Origin: Bacteroidota bacterium
GTDB taxonomy: Bacteria > Bacteroidota > Bacteroidia > B-17B0 > Aurantibacillaceae
Reading direction: 5' to 3'
Length of the DNA: 64,000 nt
Assembly (NCBI GenBank): GCA_963169355.1
Contig: CAUJCR010000001.1
Location: 1-64,000 of the forward strand
In this document: one piece after another, positions 9,823 through 18,379 of the stretch
Numbering within the stretch: position 1 is the stretch's first letter
Layout of the letters: each line of letters starts with the position of its first letter
Notes under the pieces: model-generated
The model's input: the letters and a program-made list of their open reading frames with translations, nothing else
Database searches by the model: none
What the model was told of the DNA's origin: nothing
Position numbers and translations under genes: made by a program

Positions 9823-9830
9823 TATTTTTG
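9823..9830 (+). promoter_or_regulatory. -7 promoter element for the aminotransferase gene
   Basis: TATTTTTG matches TAnnTTTG and lies 24 bp before the ATG at 9855. It is the divergent partner of the HD-gene promoter in the 75-bp gap. Confidence 0.5.
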
Positions 9831-9854
9831 CGCAACTAAACCAACATTACAACT

Positions 9855-11054
9855 ATGCCTAAAATTTCTGTGAAGGCTCAAGAAATGCCTTCGTCGCCTA
9901 TTCGTAAGTTAGTACCTTATGCCGATGCTGCTAAAAAGAAAGGAACTAAAATATATCACTTAAATATTGGTCAGCCAGATATTGAAACACCATCTACCTT
10001 TTTAAAAGCGGTGCAAACAGCCGACATTAAAGTATTAGAATATAGCCATAGTGCAGGTAACGAAAGCTATCGTAAAAAATTAGCAGGTTATTACCAATCA
10101 TATCAAATTGCCGTAGATGCCTCTGAAATTATTGTAACTTGCGGTGGCTCCGAAGCTATTGAAATTGCAATGCTTACCTGTTTTAATGCAGGAGACGAGG
10201 TTATTATTCCTGAACCATTTTATGCCAATTACAATGGTTTTTCAAGAGCCTCTGATGTAACCATTGTTCCTGTAAGAAGCTACATAAATACTGGATTTGC
10301 CTTGCCTTCTATCAGCGATTTTGAAAAAGTAATTACGCCTAAAACAAAAGGGATTATGATTTGTAATCCTGGTAATCCAACAGGCTATTTATATACCAAA
10401 GCCGAGCTTGAAGCCTTAAAAGAATTAGTAAAAAAGTACGACTTATTTTTATTAAGCGACGAAGTATATCGAGAGTTTTGTTATGATGGAAAAGAATATG
10501 TATCGGTAATGCACCTCACTGGTATTGAGAACAATGTAGTGTTACTCGATTCAATCTCAAAACGCTATAGCGCTTGTGGTGCTCGTATTGGTGCTATGAT
10601 AACTAAAAACAAAGAAGTAATGGCGGCGGCTATGAAATTTGCACAAGCCCGATTATCTCCACCTAGCTACGGACAAATAGGCGCAGAAGCCGCTCTTGAC
10701 ACTCCTGCCTCGTACTTTGAAGGGGTTAAAAAAGAATATATTGAGAGAAGAAATTTTTTAGTAGATGAACTCAATAAAATTGAAGGCGTTTTCTGTCCTA
10801 AGCCTAGTGGTGCATTTTATTGTATTGCCCAATTACCTATTGATGATTCTGATAAATTTTGTCAATGGTTGTTGGAATCGTTTAACTACAATAACCAAAC
10901 AGTAATGATGGCTCCTGCCTCTGGTTTTTATTCAACCAAAGGAGCAGGAACCAATGAAGTGAGATTAGCTTATGTATTAAACAAAGAAGATTTAAAAAAT
11001 GCCATTATTTGTTTAAAAGAAGCGCTAAAAATCTATCCTGGAAAAACAAATTAG
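9855..11054 (+). CDS. PLP-dependent class I/II aminotransferase
   Basis: A 399-residue cytoplasmic enzyme of the aspartate aminotransferase fold. Visible landmarks are the substrate-binding NIGQPDIETP near residue 36, VTCGGSEAIEIAMLTCFN (cofactor phosphate loop), ICNPGNPTGYLYTKAE, the LLSDEVYREFCYD aspartate, the PLP-binding lysine in LLDSISKRYSACGARIG, and the arginine in AGTNEVRLAYVL that binds the substrate carboxylate. It transfers an amino group between an amino acid and a 2-oxo acid; aspartate or an aromatic amino acid is plausible, and the exact specificity cannot be read. It stands alone between a divergent HD gene and a convergent glycosyltransferase gene. Confidence 0.92.
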   Translation: MPKISVKAQEMPSSPIRKLVPYADAAKKKGTKIYHLNIGQPDIETPSTFLKAVQTADIKVLEYSHSAGNESYRKKLAGYYQSYQIAVDASEIIVTCGGSEAIEIAMLTCFNAGDEVIIPEPFYANYNGFSRASDVTIVPVRSYINTGFALPSISDFEKVITPKTKGIMICNPGNPTGYLYTKAELEALKELVKKYDLFLLSDEVYREFCYDGKEYVSVMHLTGIENNVVLLDSISKRYSACGARIGAMITKNKEVMAAAMKFAQARLSPPSYGQIGAEAALDTPASYFEGVKKEYIERRNFLVDELNKIEGVFCPKPSGAFYCIAQLPIDDSDKFCQWLLESFNYNNQTVMMAPASGFYSTKGAGTNEVRLAYVLNKEDLKNAIICLKEALKIYPGKTN

Positions 11055-11059
11055 TTTGC

Positions 11060-12175
11060 TTATTGTACAATAAGTTGAATTAACTTTTGCCTTTCTTGAT
11101 CCCAATTATTCTCCACAGCGGCAATAATGGTATTACTTTTATATTCAAGGTAGTTTTGACTGCTTATTAATTCGGTTACTTTCTCCGCTATATGCGAAGG
11201 ATGATGATTTTGAATAAACAAACCTATTTTATATTTATCAATAAGCATCTGAATTTCTGGCAACTGAGTAGCTAAAATTGGAATACCCGCATGAATATAA
11301 TCAAACACTTTATTAGGTAATGAAAAATGGTAATTCATATTCGTATCCTTGTCGATAGTTACTCCTAGGTGCGCATTTGCAGTATAATGGCGCAATAAAG
11401 ATGCTGGCATCTTATCAAGAAACATCACTTTTGTGCTTAATTGTAATGAAACAACCATCTCCTTCAATGTTGATATCACATCGCCACTACCAATAATTAA
11501 AAGTAAATACGTATCATCTAAATACTTAAATGATTCTACTAATTCCTCGGCACCTCTTTGCACATTTATACCAGCACCTTGTAATATGATTATCTTTTTT
11601 CCATAAGGAAGCTTTAACTCCTCTCTCGTTTTTATGGTTTGAAGTTTGGGATATTGTGGAATATTCCTCACAAAAATAAATGGCGCCTGGTATTTATTAG
11701 TAAAGTAATCGGCAATACTTTTATTAACCGTGATACATTTACTAAGTTTTGGAACAATCCACGATTCTAGACGTTCCCAAATTTTTTTCTTAAATGGGTT
11801 TTGCTGTAACTCGGGCACTTCACAAAAAATCTCATGACTATCATATATTAAAGGAATTTTCTTAATTTTTGACACTAGGTAGTTAGGTAAAAGTGTATCT
11901 AGGTCGTTTGAAAATAAAACATCTGCTTTATTAAGAAGTAACACAAAAAATAATCGAAGATTAAACCAAAAGTAAAAAGCAGGTCCTTTTTCAAAAAGCA
12001 GAAACATGCGCTTACAAGTATAAGGTCTTTGTTCGAGTGGTTTAGAGTGTTTCTGTTTTCGTCCTACTAATAACACATCGTAATCTAAATCTACAAATAC
12101 TTGACAGGTACGTGCAACTCGTTGATCGGTTACTAAATCATTAATTACAGAAACTATCACCCTTTTCTTTAGCAT
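11060..12175 (-). CDS. Glycosyltransferase, GT4-like
   Basis: The 371-residue protein has the two Rossmann halves of GT-B glycosyltransferases. The N half starts VIVSVINDLVTDQRVARTCQVF and includes DVLFSNDLDTLLPNYL and PLIYDSHEIFCEVPEL. The C half has IILQGAGINVQRGAEELVESF and the donor-binding region FSLPNKVFDYIHAGIPILATQLPEI. It probably adds a sugar in surface polysaccharide or glycolipid synthesis at the cytoplasmic face of the inner membrane. It is not embedded in a polysaccharide cluster here; the next gene (33 bp upstream) is meaB, so context gives no substrate. Confidence 0.85.
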   Translation of the reverse strand: MLKKRVIVSVINDLVTDQRVARTCQVFVDLDYDVLLVGRKQKHSKPLEQRPYTCKRMFLLFEKGPAFYFWFNLRLFFVLLLNKADVLFSNDLDTLLPNYLVSKIKKIPLIYDSHEIFCEVPELQQNPFKKKIWERLESWIVPKLSKCITVNKSIADYFTNKYQAPFIFVRNIPQYPKLQTIKTREELKLPYGKKIIILQGAGINVQRGAEELVESFKYLDDTYLLLIIGSGDVISTLKEMVVSLQLSTKVMFLDKMPASLLRHYTANAHLGVTIDKDTNMNYHFSLPNKVFDYIHAGIPILATQLPEIQMLIDKYKIGLFIQNHHPSHIAEKVTELISSQNYLEYKSNTIIAAVENNWDQERQKLIQLIVQ

Positions 12176-12207
12176 GAGGCACTAAGATTTTTTAAGTAAA
12201 CTATTCT

Positions 12208-13188
12208 TCAACTTATTTTCTTTAACAAATCCATCGCCATTTGATAAGGATTAACGTTTTGTTGAGATAATTGTTGTTCTATTTTTTTCAATTCAGTTTT
12301 TACTTTTGAATTTGAATAAAAACGTTCAATCAGTTCATCATGAATGGTTTGGTGAAGCCATTGCACATTTTGCGAAGTTCTCTTTTGCTCAAAAAAACGA
12401 TTATTTAAAGTGTGATGCTTATACTTATCTATCATATCGTACACTTCCTTAATGCCAATTTGCTCGGTACTTGAACAGGTTAACACCTGTGGTTTCCATA
12501 AACTATTGGTTGGAGGAAACAAATGAAGTGCTCTTGCGTATTCTGCTCTGGCTTGTTTAGCTTTTTCTAAATTTGAGCCGTCCGCTTTGGTAATAACCAT
12601 TCCATCAGCCATCTCCATTATTCCTCGTTTTATTCCTTGTAACTCATCGCCTGCACCTGCCAACATTAATAGTAGAAAAAAGTCGGTCAGTTGATGAACC
12701 GCTGTTTCGCTCTGCCCCACTCCCACTGTTTCCACAATAATATAATCAAAGCCTGCCGCTTCGCAAATGATAATACTTTCTTTGGTTTTACGAGCAACAC
12801 CTCCTAAACTTCCTGCACTAGGCGATGGGCGAATAAAGGCTTTTGGGTGAATTGAAAGTTGTTCCATGCGCGTTTTATCTCCCAAAATACTGCCTTTGCT
12901 TTTTTGAGAACTTGGGTCGATAGCCAACACAGCCAACTTGTGTCCACGATTTACCACTTCTAAGCCAAAACTCTCAATAAACGTACTTTTACCAACACCA
13001 GGCACACCCGTTATGCCCAAACGAAATGAAGTAACAGGATGTTTTAATAACTGATTAATAATTTGCTGTGCTTGTTCCTGATGTTCGGGCTTTGTAGATT
13101 CGGCTAAAGTTATTGCCCTGCCAACATACGTGATATTTGATGCTAAAATACCATCAACATACTCATTTATTTGAAAAGATTTACTCAT
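12208..13188 (-). CDS. meaB: Methylmalonyl-CoA mutase-associated GTPase MeaB
   Basis: MeaB is the G-protein chaperone that loads and protects adenosylcobalamin-dependent methylmalonyl-CoA mutase. The sequence shows P-loop GVPGVGKSTFIESFG, LAIDPSSQKSKGSILGDKTRM, RPSPSAGSLGGVARKT, the switch region VETVGVGQSE, and the guanine-specificity motif TKADGSN. I chose the ATG at 13188 (326 residues, opening MSKSFQINEYVDGI), which fits the family; the frame stays open for 18 further codons to 13242. The mutase itself is not in this window. Confidence 0.92.
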   Translation of the reverse strand: MSKSFQINEYVDGILASNITYVGRAITLAESTKPEHQEQAQQIINQLLKHPVTSFRLGITGVPGVGKSTFIESFGLEVVNRGHKLAVLAIDPSSQKSKGSILGDKTRMEQLSIHPKAFIRPSPSAGSLGGVARKTKESIIICEAAGFDYIIVETVGVGQSETAVHQLTDFFLLLMLAGAGDELQGIKRGIMEMADGMVITKADGSNLEKAKQARAEYARALHLFPPTNSLWKPQVLTCSSTEQIGIKEVYDMIDKYKHHTLNNRFFEQKRTSQNVQWLHQTIHDELIERFYSNSKVKTELKKIEQQLSQQNVNPYQMAMDLLKKIS

Positions 13189-13366
13189 TTTCTGATTAAC
13201 AAAAATAGGGTTTAATTTTTGTTTACAAGGTCTGATTTTCAAACAAATTCAACTTTCTTTTATTTATTACAATTTACTCTATAAAATAAAACCCTCAAAG
13301 TTTTCAAACCCTATCTGGGTGCGACATAAAATGATCATTTAGGAACAGCAAAAGATACTTGATAAT

Positions 13367-13424
13367 CATTTTTTATTTGTATATTTATTTCATAAATAAC
13401 AAACGGCTTGTGTTAATGATAACG
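13367..13424 (+). repeat. 58-bp dispersed repeat, copy A
   Basis: Starts CATTTTTTATTTGTATATTT and ends GTGTTAATGATAACG. It differs from copy B (14506-14563) at two positions and from copy C (53175-53232, opposite strand) at two positions. An internal TTATTT-CAT-AAATAA can fold as a small hairpin. It ends 43 bp before the Fic start codon. The preceding part of the 225-bp gap (13189-13366 including the unused meaB extension) holds a 12-bp palindrome at 13329-13340 and nothing else I can identify. Confidence 0.9.
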
Positions 13425-13467
13425 CGGGTTTGTATTAGTTACAGCTTAAAATTACGCATTGTAATAA

Positions 13468-14502
13468 ATGGACGATTTTGAAGAGTATTTAAGACAGGGC
13501 GAACCCAGCAAAGCCGAAAAAGCAAAGCTTTGGAAAACGGCTATTGGTTTACAACAGGTTGACGGATTAAAGCCTTCTGAATATCTTATAGCAACTGCTA
13601 AGCAAAACATTGAAGGTAATATTACTATTAACGAAGTAAAAAAACGCATTGATTCCTATTACCAACATCACCCAACAAAAAACACTGAAGATCGAACGGA
13701 AGAAGCAGATAAAGTATCGGCACGAATTACAGAAATTTTAAGCGAACAAACATTTACGTTTTCACCTGCCGAGTATATATCAATTCATCGAAGATTATTT
13801 CAAGGTATCTACAAGTTAGCAGGGCAAATTCGAGATTACAACATTACTAAACAAGAGTGGGTTTTAAATGGCGAAACGGTTCTATATGCGAGTGCCAATA
13901 GTTTAAAAGCAACATTAGAATACGATTTTGAGCAAGAAAGAAAATTTAGCTACAAAGGCTTAAGCGAACAAGAAATTATTGAACATATTGCACATTATAT
14001 TTCATACTTGTGGCAAATACACATATTTGGAGAAGGAAACACCCGAACAACAGCCATTTTTTTGATAAAATACTTGCGTAAGTTAGGTTTTAAAAAAGTA
14101 AACAATGATTTGTTTGCCGAAAATTCGTGGTATTTTCGCAACGCACTTGTACGAGCCAACTATGAGGATTTATCAAAAGGTATTTATAAGACCGAAAAAT
14201 ATCTTCTTCAATTTTTATCGAACTTACTGTTGAGAGAAAATTATTCGCTCAAAAATAGAGAAATGCACATTCTTTATAATGACACTGTAAATGACACTGT
14301 AAAGCTCCAAAATGACACTGTAAATAAAACTGTATTTTCATTGATAAAAAAAGATAATAAAATAACCGCAACTGAAATTAGCGAATGTTTGAAAATGAGT
14401 TTAAGTACCGTAAAGCGGAAAATAAAAAACTTAAAAGAACAAGGAAAAATAGAACGAATTGGAAGCGACAAAACAGGGCACTGGAAAGTAATTGAAGAAT
14501 AA
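13468..14502 (+). CDS. Fic-family protein with C-terminal winged HTH
   Basis: Fic enzymes transfer AMP or another nucleotide part onto a target protein. The 344-residue protein has an N-terminal helical region (~1-65) whose EGNITINEVKKRIDSYY resembles antitoxin-like helices found next to some Fic domains, a Fic core (~75-250, AGQIRDYNITK near 118), and the active loop HIFGEGNTRTTA at 185-196. The catalytic His185 and the acidic Glu189 are present. The canonical HxFxxGNGRxxR is altered to GNTRTTA, so the second arginine is missing. A linker of four NDTV-like units (271-289) joins a winged helix (~291-344) suited to DNA binding. Direct 58-bp repeats bound the gene, suggesting acquisition as a unit. 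It could be a toxin-antitoxin-like self-regulating Fic. Confidence 0.9.
   Translation: MDDFEEYLRQGEPSKAEKAKLWKTAIGLQQVDGLKPSEYLIATAKQNIEGNITINEVKKRIDSYYQHHPTKNTEDRTEEADKVSARITEILSEQTFTFSPAEYISIHRRLFQGIYKLAGQIRDYNITKQEWVLNGETVLYASANSLKATLEYDFEQERKFSYKGLSEQEIIEHIAHYISYLWQIHIFGEGNTRTTAIFLIKYLRKLGFKKVNNDLFAENSWYFRNALVRANYEDLSKGIYKTEKYLLQFLSNLLLRENYSLKNREMHILYNDTVNDTVKLQNDTVNKTVFSLIKKDNKITATEISECLKMSLSTVKRKIKNLKEQGKIERIGSDKTGHWKVIEE
14281..14337 (+). repeat. Four 12-bp NDTV-type repeats in the Fic linker
   Basis: The 12-bp unit AATGACACTGTA or a close variant (AATAAAACTGTA) occurs four times, giving NDTV, NDTV, NDTV and NKTV, with a 3-codon interruption after the second. It marks the hinge between the Fic core and the winged helix. 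Confidence 0.8.
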
Positions 14503-14505
14503 AAC

Positions 14506-14563
14506 CATTTTTTATTCGTATATTTATTTCATAAATAACAAACGGCTTGTGCTAATGATAACG
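14506..14563 (+). repeat. 58-bp dispersed repeat, copy B
   Basis: Same orientation as copy A and 56/58 identical by direct comparison (T to C at position 12 and T to C in GTGYTAATG). It begins 4 bp after the Fic stop codon and ends 61 bp before the ATG of the next gene, so each of the two genes of the island is preceded by one copy. Confidence 0.9.
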
Positions 14564-14624
14564 GTTTTTTTTTTACAGGCTGAACTTAGTGATAATTTGC
14601 AAAAATCATAAATTCAATATACAC

Positions 14625-15017
14625 ATGAAGAAAATAATTTTAGTTTTGACTGCACTATTATTCTTTATTTCTTGTATGAAAAAAGTTAAACTTCCAGACA
14701 ATCAATCAGAATTACTTATTGGCACCTGGAAATATGTTTCAAGCAGTGGTGGTATGACAGGAAGAGAAGAAAATGCAAGTAGAACTGAAATTGAATACAC
14801 GAAATATGGAAAATATAAATATAAAGACAAGAAGAAGTTTAATTTTAAAAGTAAGTTTGAAATTATTATGATTAATTCAATATACACAAATAAAGACGTC
14901 TATGCAATTAGATATCATAAAGAAGGAATTTCTCAATCATTTTTAATAAGGAATGATACTTTGTATTTAAAAGACGAAGCAACCGACAGTTACAGTTATA
15001 CTTATGTTAGAAAGTAA
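14625..15017 (+). CDS. Small lipoprotein, lipocalin-like, unknown function
   Basis: I place the start at ATG 14625, because from there the protein begins with a clean lipoprotein signal (KKIILVLTALLFFISC), whereas the GTG at 14589 would add 12 polar residues. The 130-residue product has LLIGTWKYVSSSGGM after the lipidated cysteine, the opening seen in small lipocalin-like lipoproteins, and a charged mid-part ending in beta strands (DSYSYTYVRK). No neighbour explains its role. It follows repeat copy B and is bounded downstream by a strong hairpin, so it looks like the second gene of the island that carries the Fic gene. Confidence 0.75.
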   Translation: MKKIILVLTALLFFISCMKKVKLPDNQSELLIGTWKYVSSSGGMTGREENASRTEIEYTKYGKYKYKDKKKFNFKSKFEIIMINSIYTNKDVYAIRYHKEGISQSFLIRNDTLYLKDEATDSYSYTYVRK

Positions 15018-15044
15018 CAATTACTTCTGTAAGCTCCCCCGAAA

Positions 15045-15078
15045 TTCTTCCAATTAAATTGAATTTTAATTGGAAGAA
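15045..15078. terminator. Long bidirectional hairpin between convergent genes
   Basis: TTCTTCCAATTAAA at 15045-15058 is perfectly complementary to 15065-15078, giving a 14-bp stem and a 6-base loop between convergent genes ending at 15017 and 15108. It lacks a clear U tract, so it may be a structural boundary, not a classic intrinsic terminator. Confidence 0.6.
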
Positions 15079-15107
15079 AACCACATGAAGAGAACATAAT
15101 TCACATT

Positions 15108-15734
15108 TTAATTAATCTGAACTTTAAACTCCACCTGTATGTCTGTATTTCCAGGGGTGTATGTTCCATCTTTTATTTGAGGTTGGTGTTTTAATTCTAC
15201 TTTTAATAAAGATTTATTCATGGGCATACTAGGTGTTTGCCAAATGGTATTTAAGCCAAGAGGTTTATTGTTGGCATCCAAATCCATGTATTTGATGGTA
15301 AGCATACTATTAGGTAAAAAAACGGATGGAGGTGTTCCACTTGGGTTTAATGCATTAAAAAATACTTGATGATCTTCCGCTTCGTTTATCACCTCGTTCG
15401 AAATGGTATCTATTGGATTTTTGGTTTCGTCGAGTAATAAAATGCGACAACTATACACCTTATTTTGTAATAAATGAATGACTGAGTCTGATTGGTTGGT
15501 GCCTCCATATATTGCAGGATTTCCACCCACACCATCTACATCGCTAAATTGATAAGTTGTTAAACTGTGTGTAACAGTATCTTCAAGCATTAATTGAATT
15601 GTGGTAATGAGTTCGGTTTCATCATTATTAGGCGCAATCGGATTTTCTGGCGATGGATCATTTTTCTTTTTACAAGCCATTGTTATTAAGCTCAACATGC
15701 TAATCGTTAAAATGAATTTAAAGGTTGTTTTCAT
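15108..15734 (-). CDS. Surface lipoprotein paired with TonB receptor
   Basis: The 208-residue product has a lipoprotein signal with the cysteine in LITMACKKK. The body has ELITTIQLMLEDTVT, FSDVDGVGGNPAIYGG and EAEDHQVFFNAL. These match a Bacteroidota lipoprotein group that I recall being annotated as type 1 periplasmic binding-fold proteins and lying beside TonB-dependent receptors. Here it ends the operon directly downstream of the receptor, 25 bp away, so it probably helps capture the receptor's ligand at the outer membrane. The ligand is not known. Confidence 0.75.
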   Translation of the reverse strand: MKTTFKFILTISMLSLITMACKKKNDPSPENPIAPNNDETELITTIQLMLEDTVTHSLTTYQFSDVDGVGGNPAIYGGTNQSDSVIHLLQNKVYSCRILLLDETKNPIDTISNEVINEAEDHQVFFNALNPSGTPPSVFLPNSMLTIKYMDLDANNKPLGLNTIWQTPSMPMNKSLLKVELKHQPQIKDGTYTPGNTDIQVEFKVQIN

Positions 15735-15759
15735 GTTTTTTGTTTTTTAATGTGATGGG

Positions 15760-18102
15760 TTATTGTTTATCATAAATTGTAAGTGGTACTTTTATTCTAA
15801 TGGTATAGTTTCTGCCAATAGCGTCTGTAAAGTATCTAAACCTATCCAAGTAATCTCTATACACTGTATTTAATATATTGGTTGCTGAGAAGCTAATATC
15901 AATGCGTTGTTTATTAAAAATGATTGAAGTGCCTAGTTCCGCATTTAGTAAGCCATAAGCCTGAGGCGGTGGTGCAAAATCACTTTGTTTAGGCACATGC
16001 CATTGTTTTGTAATGTATTGATAGCCCAGTTCGATGTATGTATCTTTTATCATAGCGTTTATATCTGTAAAATATTTAGCGTTTAGGCTATATCTATCCG
16101 ATGGCATATAAACGAGGTAATCGTTAATAGTATAATTCCAACCTCGTAATAGCATGGCTTTGCTGTTTAGCTCTATGTGTTTCATTAACTGACCCGAAAC
16201 TTTAGCATCAATTCCGCTAATGCGTGCTTGTGCTTGTTGATATACAAATACAGGATATGCACCCTGAATGGTGAGCTCTGTTTGATTACTTGGATTTAAG
16301 TAAATATAATTTTCAAATTGGTTATGATAGATGTTTAATTCTGTTTTTAGGTTTTGTAATTGCCATAAGCTAGCAACAGAAAAATTATAAACCTGTTCGG
16401 TTTTTAATTGTTTATTTCCTTTCTCAATAGAGCCTAATCCTTGATGAATGCCATCGCTATATAATTCATTAACGGCTGGCGCTCTCCATGCCGAACCTGC
16501 ATTTATAACAATATGCCATTGCTTATTAGGCTTAATAATACTACCCATATTCCACGATAAATTAGAAAAATGTAATTCGGGTTTTTGTAGTTGCTGACCA
16601 ATGTAATAGTATGATTTCAAATTTTTATAATCATATCTTAATCCTGCCTCTAGTTCAATATGTTGCCTAACAAAGCGTTCAATAGCAAAAATTCCAAAGG
16701 TGTTATTAATATAATTAGGAATAAAAAAACGCCCTAGGTAAACATTTTGTTGGTTCATGTAACTGGCGCCCATTTGCCCTCTAAATGATTTAATATTGAG
16801 ATGCTCAATCATTAATTCACCCGATTGAGAAGTGATACGATAATCCAACTCAGGTTTGTTAAGCGCCGCTAAGGCATTTTTTAAAGGCGGATGTTTGTCA
16901 TATTCTTTTCTGATATTATATTGATAGGCGTATTGAAAACTAGCAACCCATCTTGAAGCAATGTGCCAATGCCATTTACTTTTTGCTAGTTCGTGGCTAA
17001 TGAGTTGGTATGGCCTGGAGATTGAGTAAGAAAAATTAGCCAAGCTATCTTGTGGTTTGTGAGCATTAAATGACGCCATTAAGTCGGTTAAATTATCAGC
17101 ATGTGCCCCCGAAAAAATTCCAATCTTACTATTAAACTGAGAGTAAAATAATTCTACTCCCCACCTTTTTCGGTGATAGGAAGTTGCCCACGAAAAATTG
17201 TTTTCTTCTACGCCTGTGTTTTTAAGATAATAGTTGGGAGTTTTAATATTGCCACTCTTTTTTAAGGTGCCTTGCAAACGCCAGCTAAAGTATTTAAGTT
17301 TATCAAAATAGCCTTCAATCATGCCCGATGCTGTTCCTGCTTTTCCGTTGCTACTACCTACTAAGTTTAGTTCACTTCTTAACGAGGCTGTATCGGGCAA
17401 GTTATTAGGCTCAACTAACACAACACCTGCTATGGCATCGCTTCCATATCTTACAGCCTGAGCTCCCATCACAACAGTAAGTTTTTGGGCTATAAACGGA
17501 TCAATTTCTGGTGCGTGCTCATTTCCCCATTGTTGCCCTTCTTGCCTAATGCCATTATTTAAAATTAAAACTCTGTATCCTTGCATGCCATGTATCATAG
17601 GTTTTGAAATACTACTTCCTGTTTTAAGATTTGTAACCCCGTTTATAGATTGTAGCGCATCTCCTAAATTCTGTCCTCTGGTCTTATCCAAATTTTTTCC
17701 ACTCAGTTCATCTACGTGTTGGGTTTTAAGTGCTTCCATTTGTTTATCCATCACATCTATTTGGCTTAACTCTACGGCACTGTGTGGCAATCGAATAGTG
17801 ATAGAGGTATTTTTTTTTAGTGTAACGAGAATGCTTGTATCTCTACAGCCAACATGCCTTACAATTATTTGATGTGGCCCTTCTTCTAAATTCACAAATT
17901 TAAAACGTCCGTGTTCATCTGTTACTTTTGTATCGTTTGTTTTCTCTAATATAATAAAAGTACCCTCCAATTCTTCTCCATTATCTTTATCAATAACCTT
18001 TCCTGAAAGTTGATATAACGATACTTGAGCAATAAATGAATGACTAATAGCCGTGCATAAGATGGTTATAGCCCATTTTAAAAGCCAAATTTTAAATTGC
18101 AT
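15760..18102 (-). CDS. TonB-dependent outer-membrane receptor
   Basis: This 780-residue receptor has a signal peptide (to SFIAQ), a carboxypeptidase-like regulatory domain (~30-115, LSGKVIDKDNGEELEGTFIIL), a plug (~120-245, with NLGDALQSINGVTNLKTGSS, MIHGMQGYRVLILNNGIRQE and VMGAQAVRYGSDAIAGVV) and a 22-strand-type barrel ending IRIKVPLTIYDKQ. It imports a scarce ligand using proton-motive force through TonB. The plug segment GQQWGNEHAPEID recalls metal-type receptors, and a His-rich small protein lies at the head of the cluster, so a metal such as zinc or copper is my inference. The next gene upstream is yidD, with a 21-bp gap. Confidence 0.9.
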   Translation of the reverse strand: MQFKIWLLKWAITILCTAISHSFIAQVSLYQLSGKVIDKDNGEELEGTFIILEKTNDTKVTDEHGRFKFVNLEEGPHQIIVRHVGCRDTSILVTLKKNTSITIRLPHSAVELSQIDVMDKQMEALKTQHVDELSGKNLDKTRGQNLGDALQSINGVTNLKTGSSISKPMIHGMQGYRVLILNNGIRQEGQQWGNEHAPEIDPFIAQKLTVVMGAQAVRYGSDAIAGVVLVEPNNLPDTASLRSELNLVGSSNGKAGTASGMIEGYFDKLKYFSWRLQGTLKKSGNIKTPNYYLKNTGVEENNFSWATSYHRKRWGVELFYSQFNSKIGIFSGAHADNLTDLMASFNAHKPQDSLANFSYSISRPYQLISHELAKSKWHWHIASRWVASFQYAYQYNIRKEYDKHPPLKNALAALNKPELDYRITSQSGELMIEHLNIKSFRGQMGASYMNQQNVYLGRFFIPNYINNTFGIFAIERFVRQHIELEAGLRYDYKNLKSYYYIGQQLQKPELHFSNLSWNMGSIIKPNKQWHIVINAGSAWRAPAVNELYSDGIHQGLGSIEKGNKQLKTEQVYNFSVASLWQLQNLKTELNIYHNQFENYIYLNPSNQTELTIQGAYPVFVYQQAQARISGIDAKVSGQLMKHIELNSKAMLLRGWNYTINDYLVYMPSDRYSLNAKYFTDINAMIKDTYIELGYQYITKQWHVPKQSDFAPPPQAYGLLNAELGTSIIFNKQRIDISFSATNILNTVYRDYLDRFRYFTDAIGRNYTIRIKVPLTIYDKQ

Positions 18103-18123
18103 GTTTGTTATTGTAATCCAAAT

Positions 18124-18333
18124 TTATTTTACTGGATCATAACCACTGCCACCCCACGGATGACAACGCCCTATACGTTTTATAGTAAGCCACGTTCCTT
18201 TTAAGAAACCGTATTTGGTAAAAGCATCAATACCATATTGCGAACACGATGGCGTAAAACGACAAGATGGCCTTAATAGTGGCGAAATAGCATATTGATA
18301 AAAACGAATGATAGCTATGGCTATGAACTTCAA
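18124..18333 (-). CDS. yidD: Membrane protein insertion efficiency factor YidD
   Basis: The 69-residue protein is a full-length YidD. The family core is complete: [20 protein letters not shown], then [18 protein letters not shown] and the tail [14 protein letters not shown]. YidD is a small inner-membrane-associated protein that assists YidC-dependent insertion. The start is TTG at 18333; no ATG fits. It sits between the His-rich protein and the TonB receptor and away from rnpA/yidC, so its place in this cluster is probably incidental. Confidence 0.93.
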   Translation of the reverse strand: MKFIAIAIIRFYQYAISPLLRPSCRFTPSCSQYGIDAFTKYGFLKGTWLTIKRIGRCHPWGGSGYDPVK

Positions 18334-18379
18334 ATGTGTTGTTATTAATTAAGTTAGTTAAGTAAATAAAAAAAGAATA

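Noticed and set aside
13367-13424. The 58-bp repeat as an integron attC site
   Set aside because: The TAACAAACG part resembles some attC ends, but no consistent GTTRRRY/RYYYAAC pair is found in all copies and no integrase is seen. Not called.
14271-14345. NDTV repeat as CRISPR or VNTR array
   Set aside because: It is in frame within the Fic coding sequence, with no unique spacers between units.
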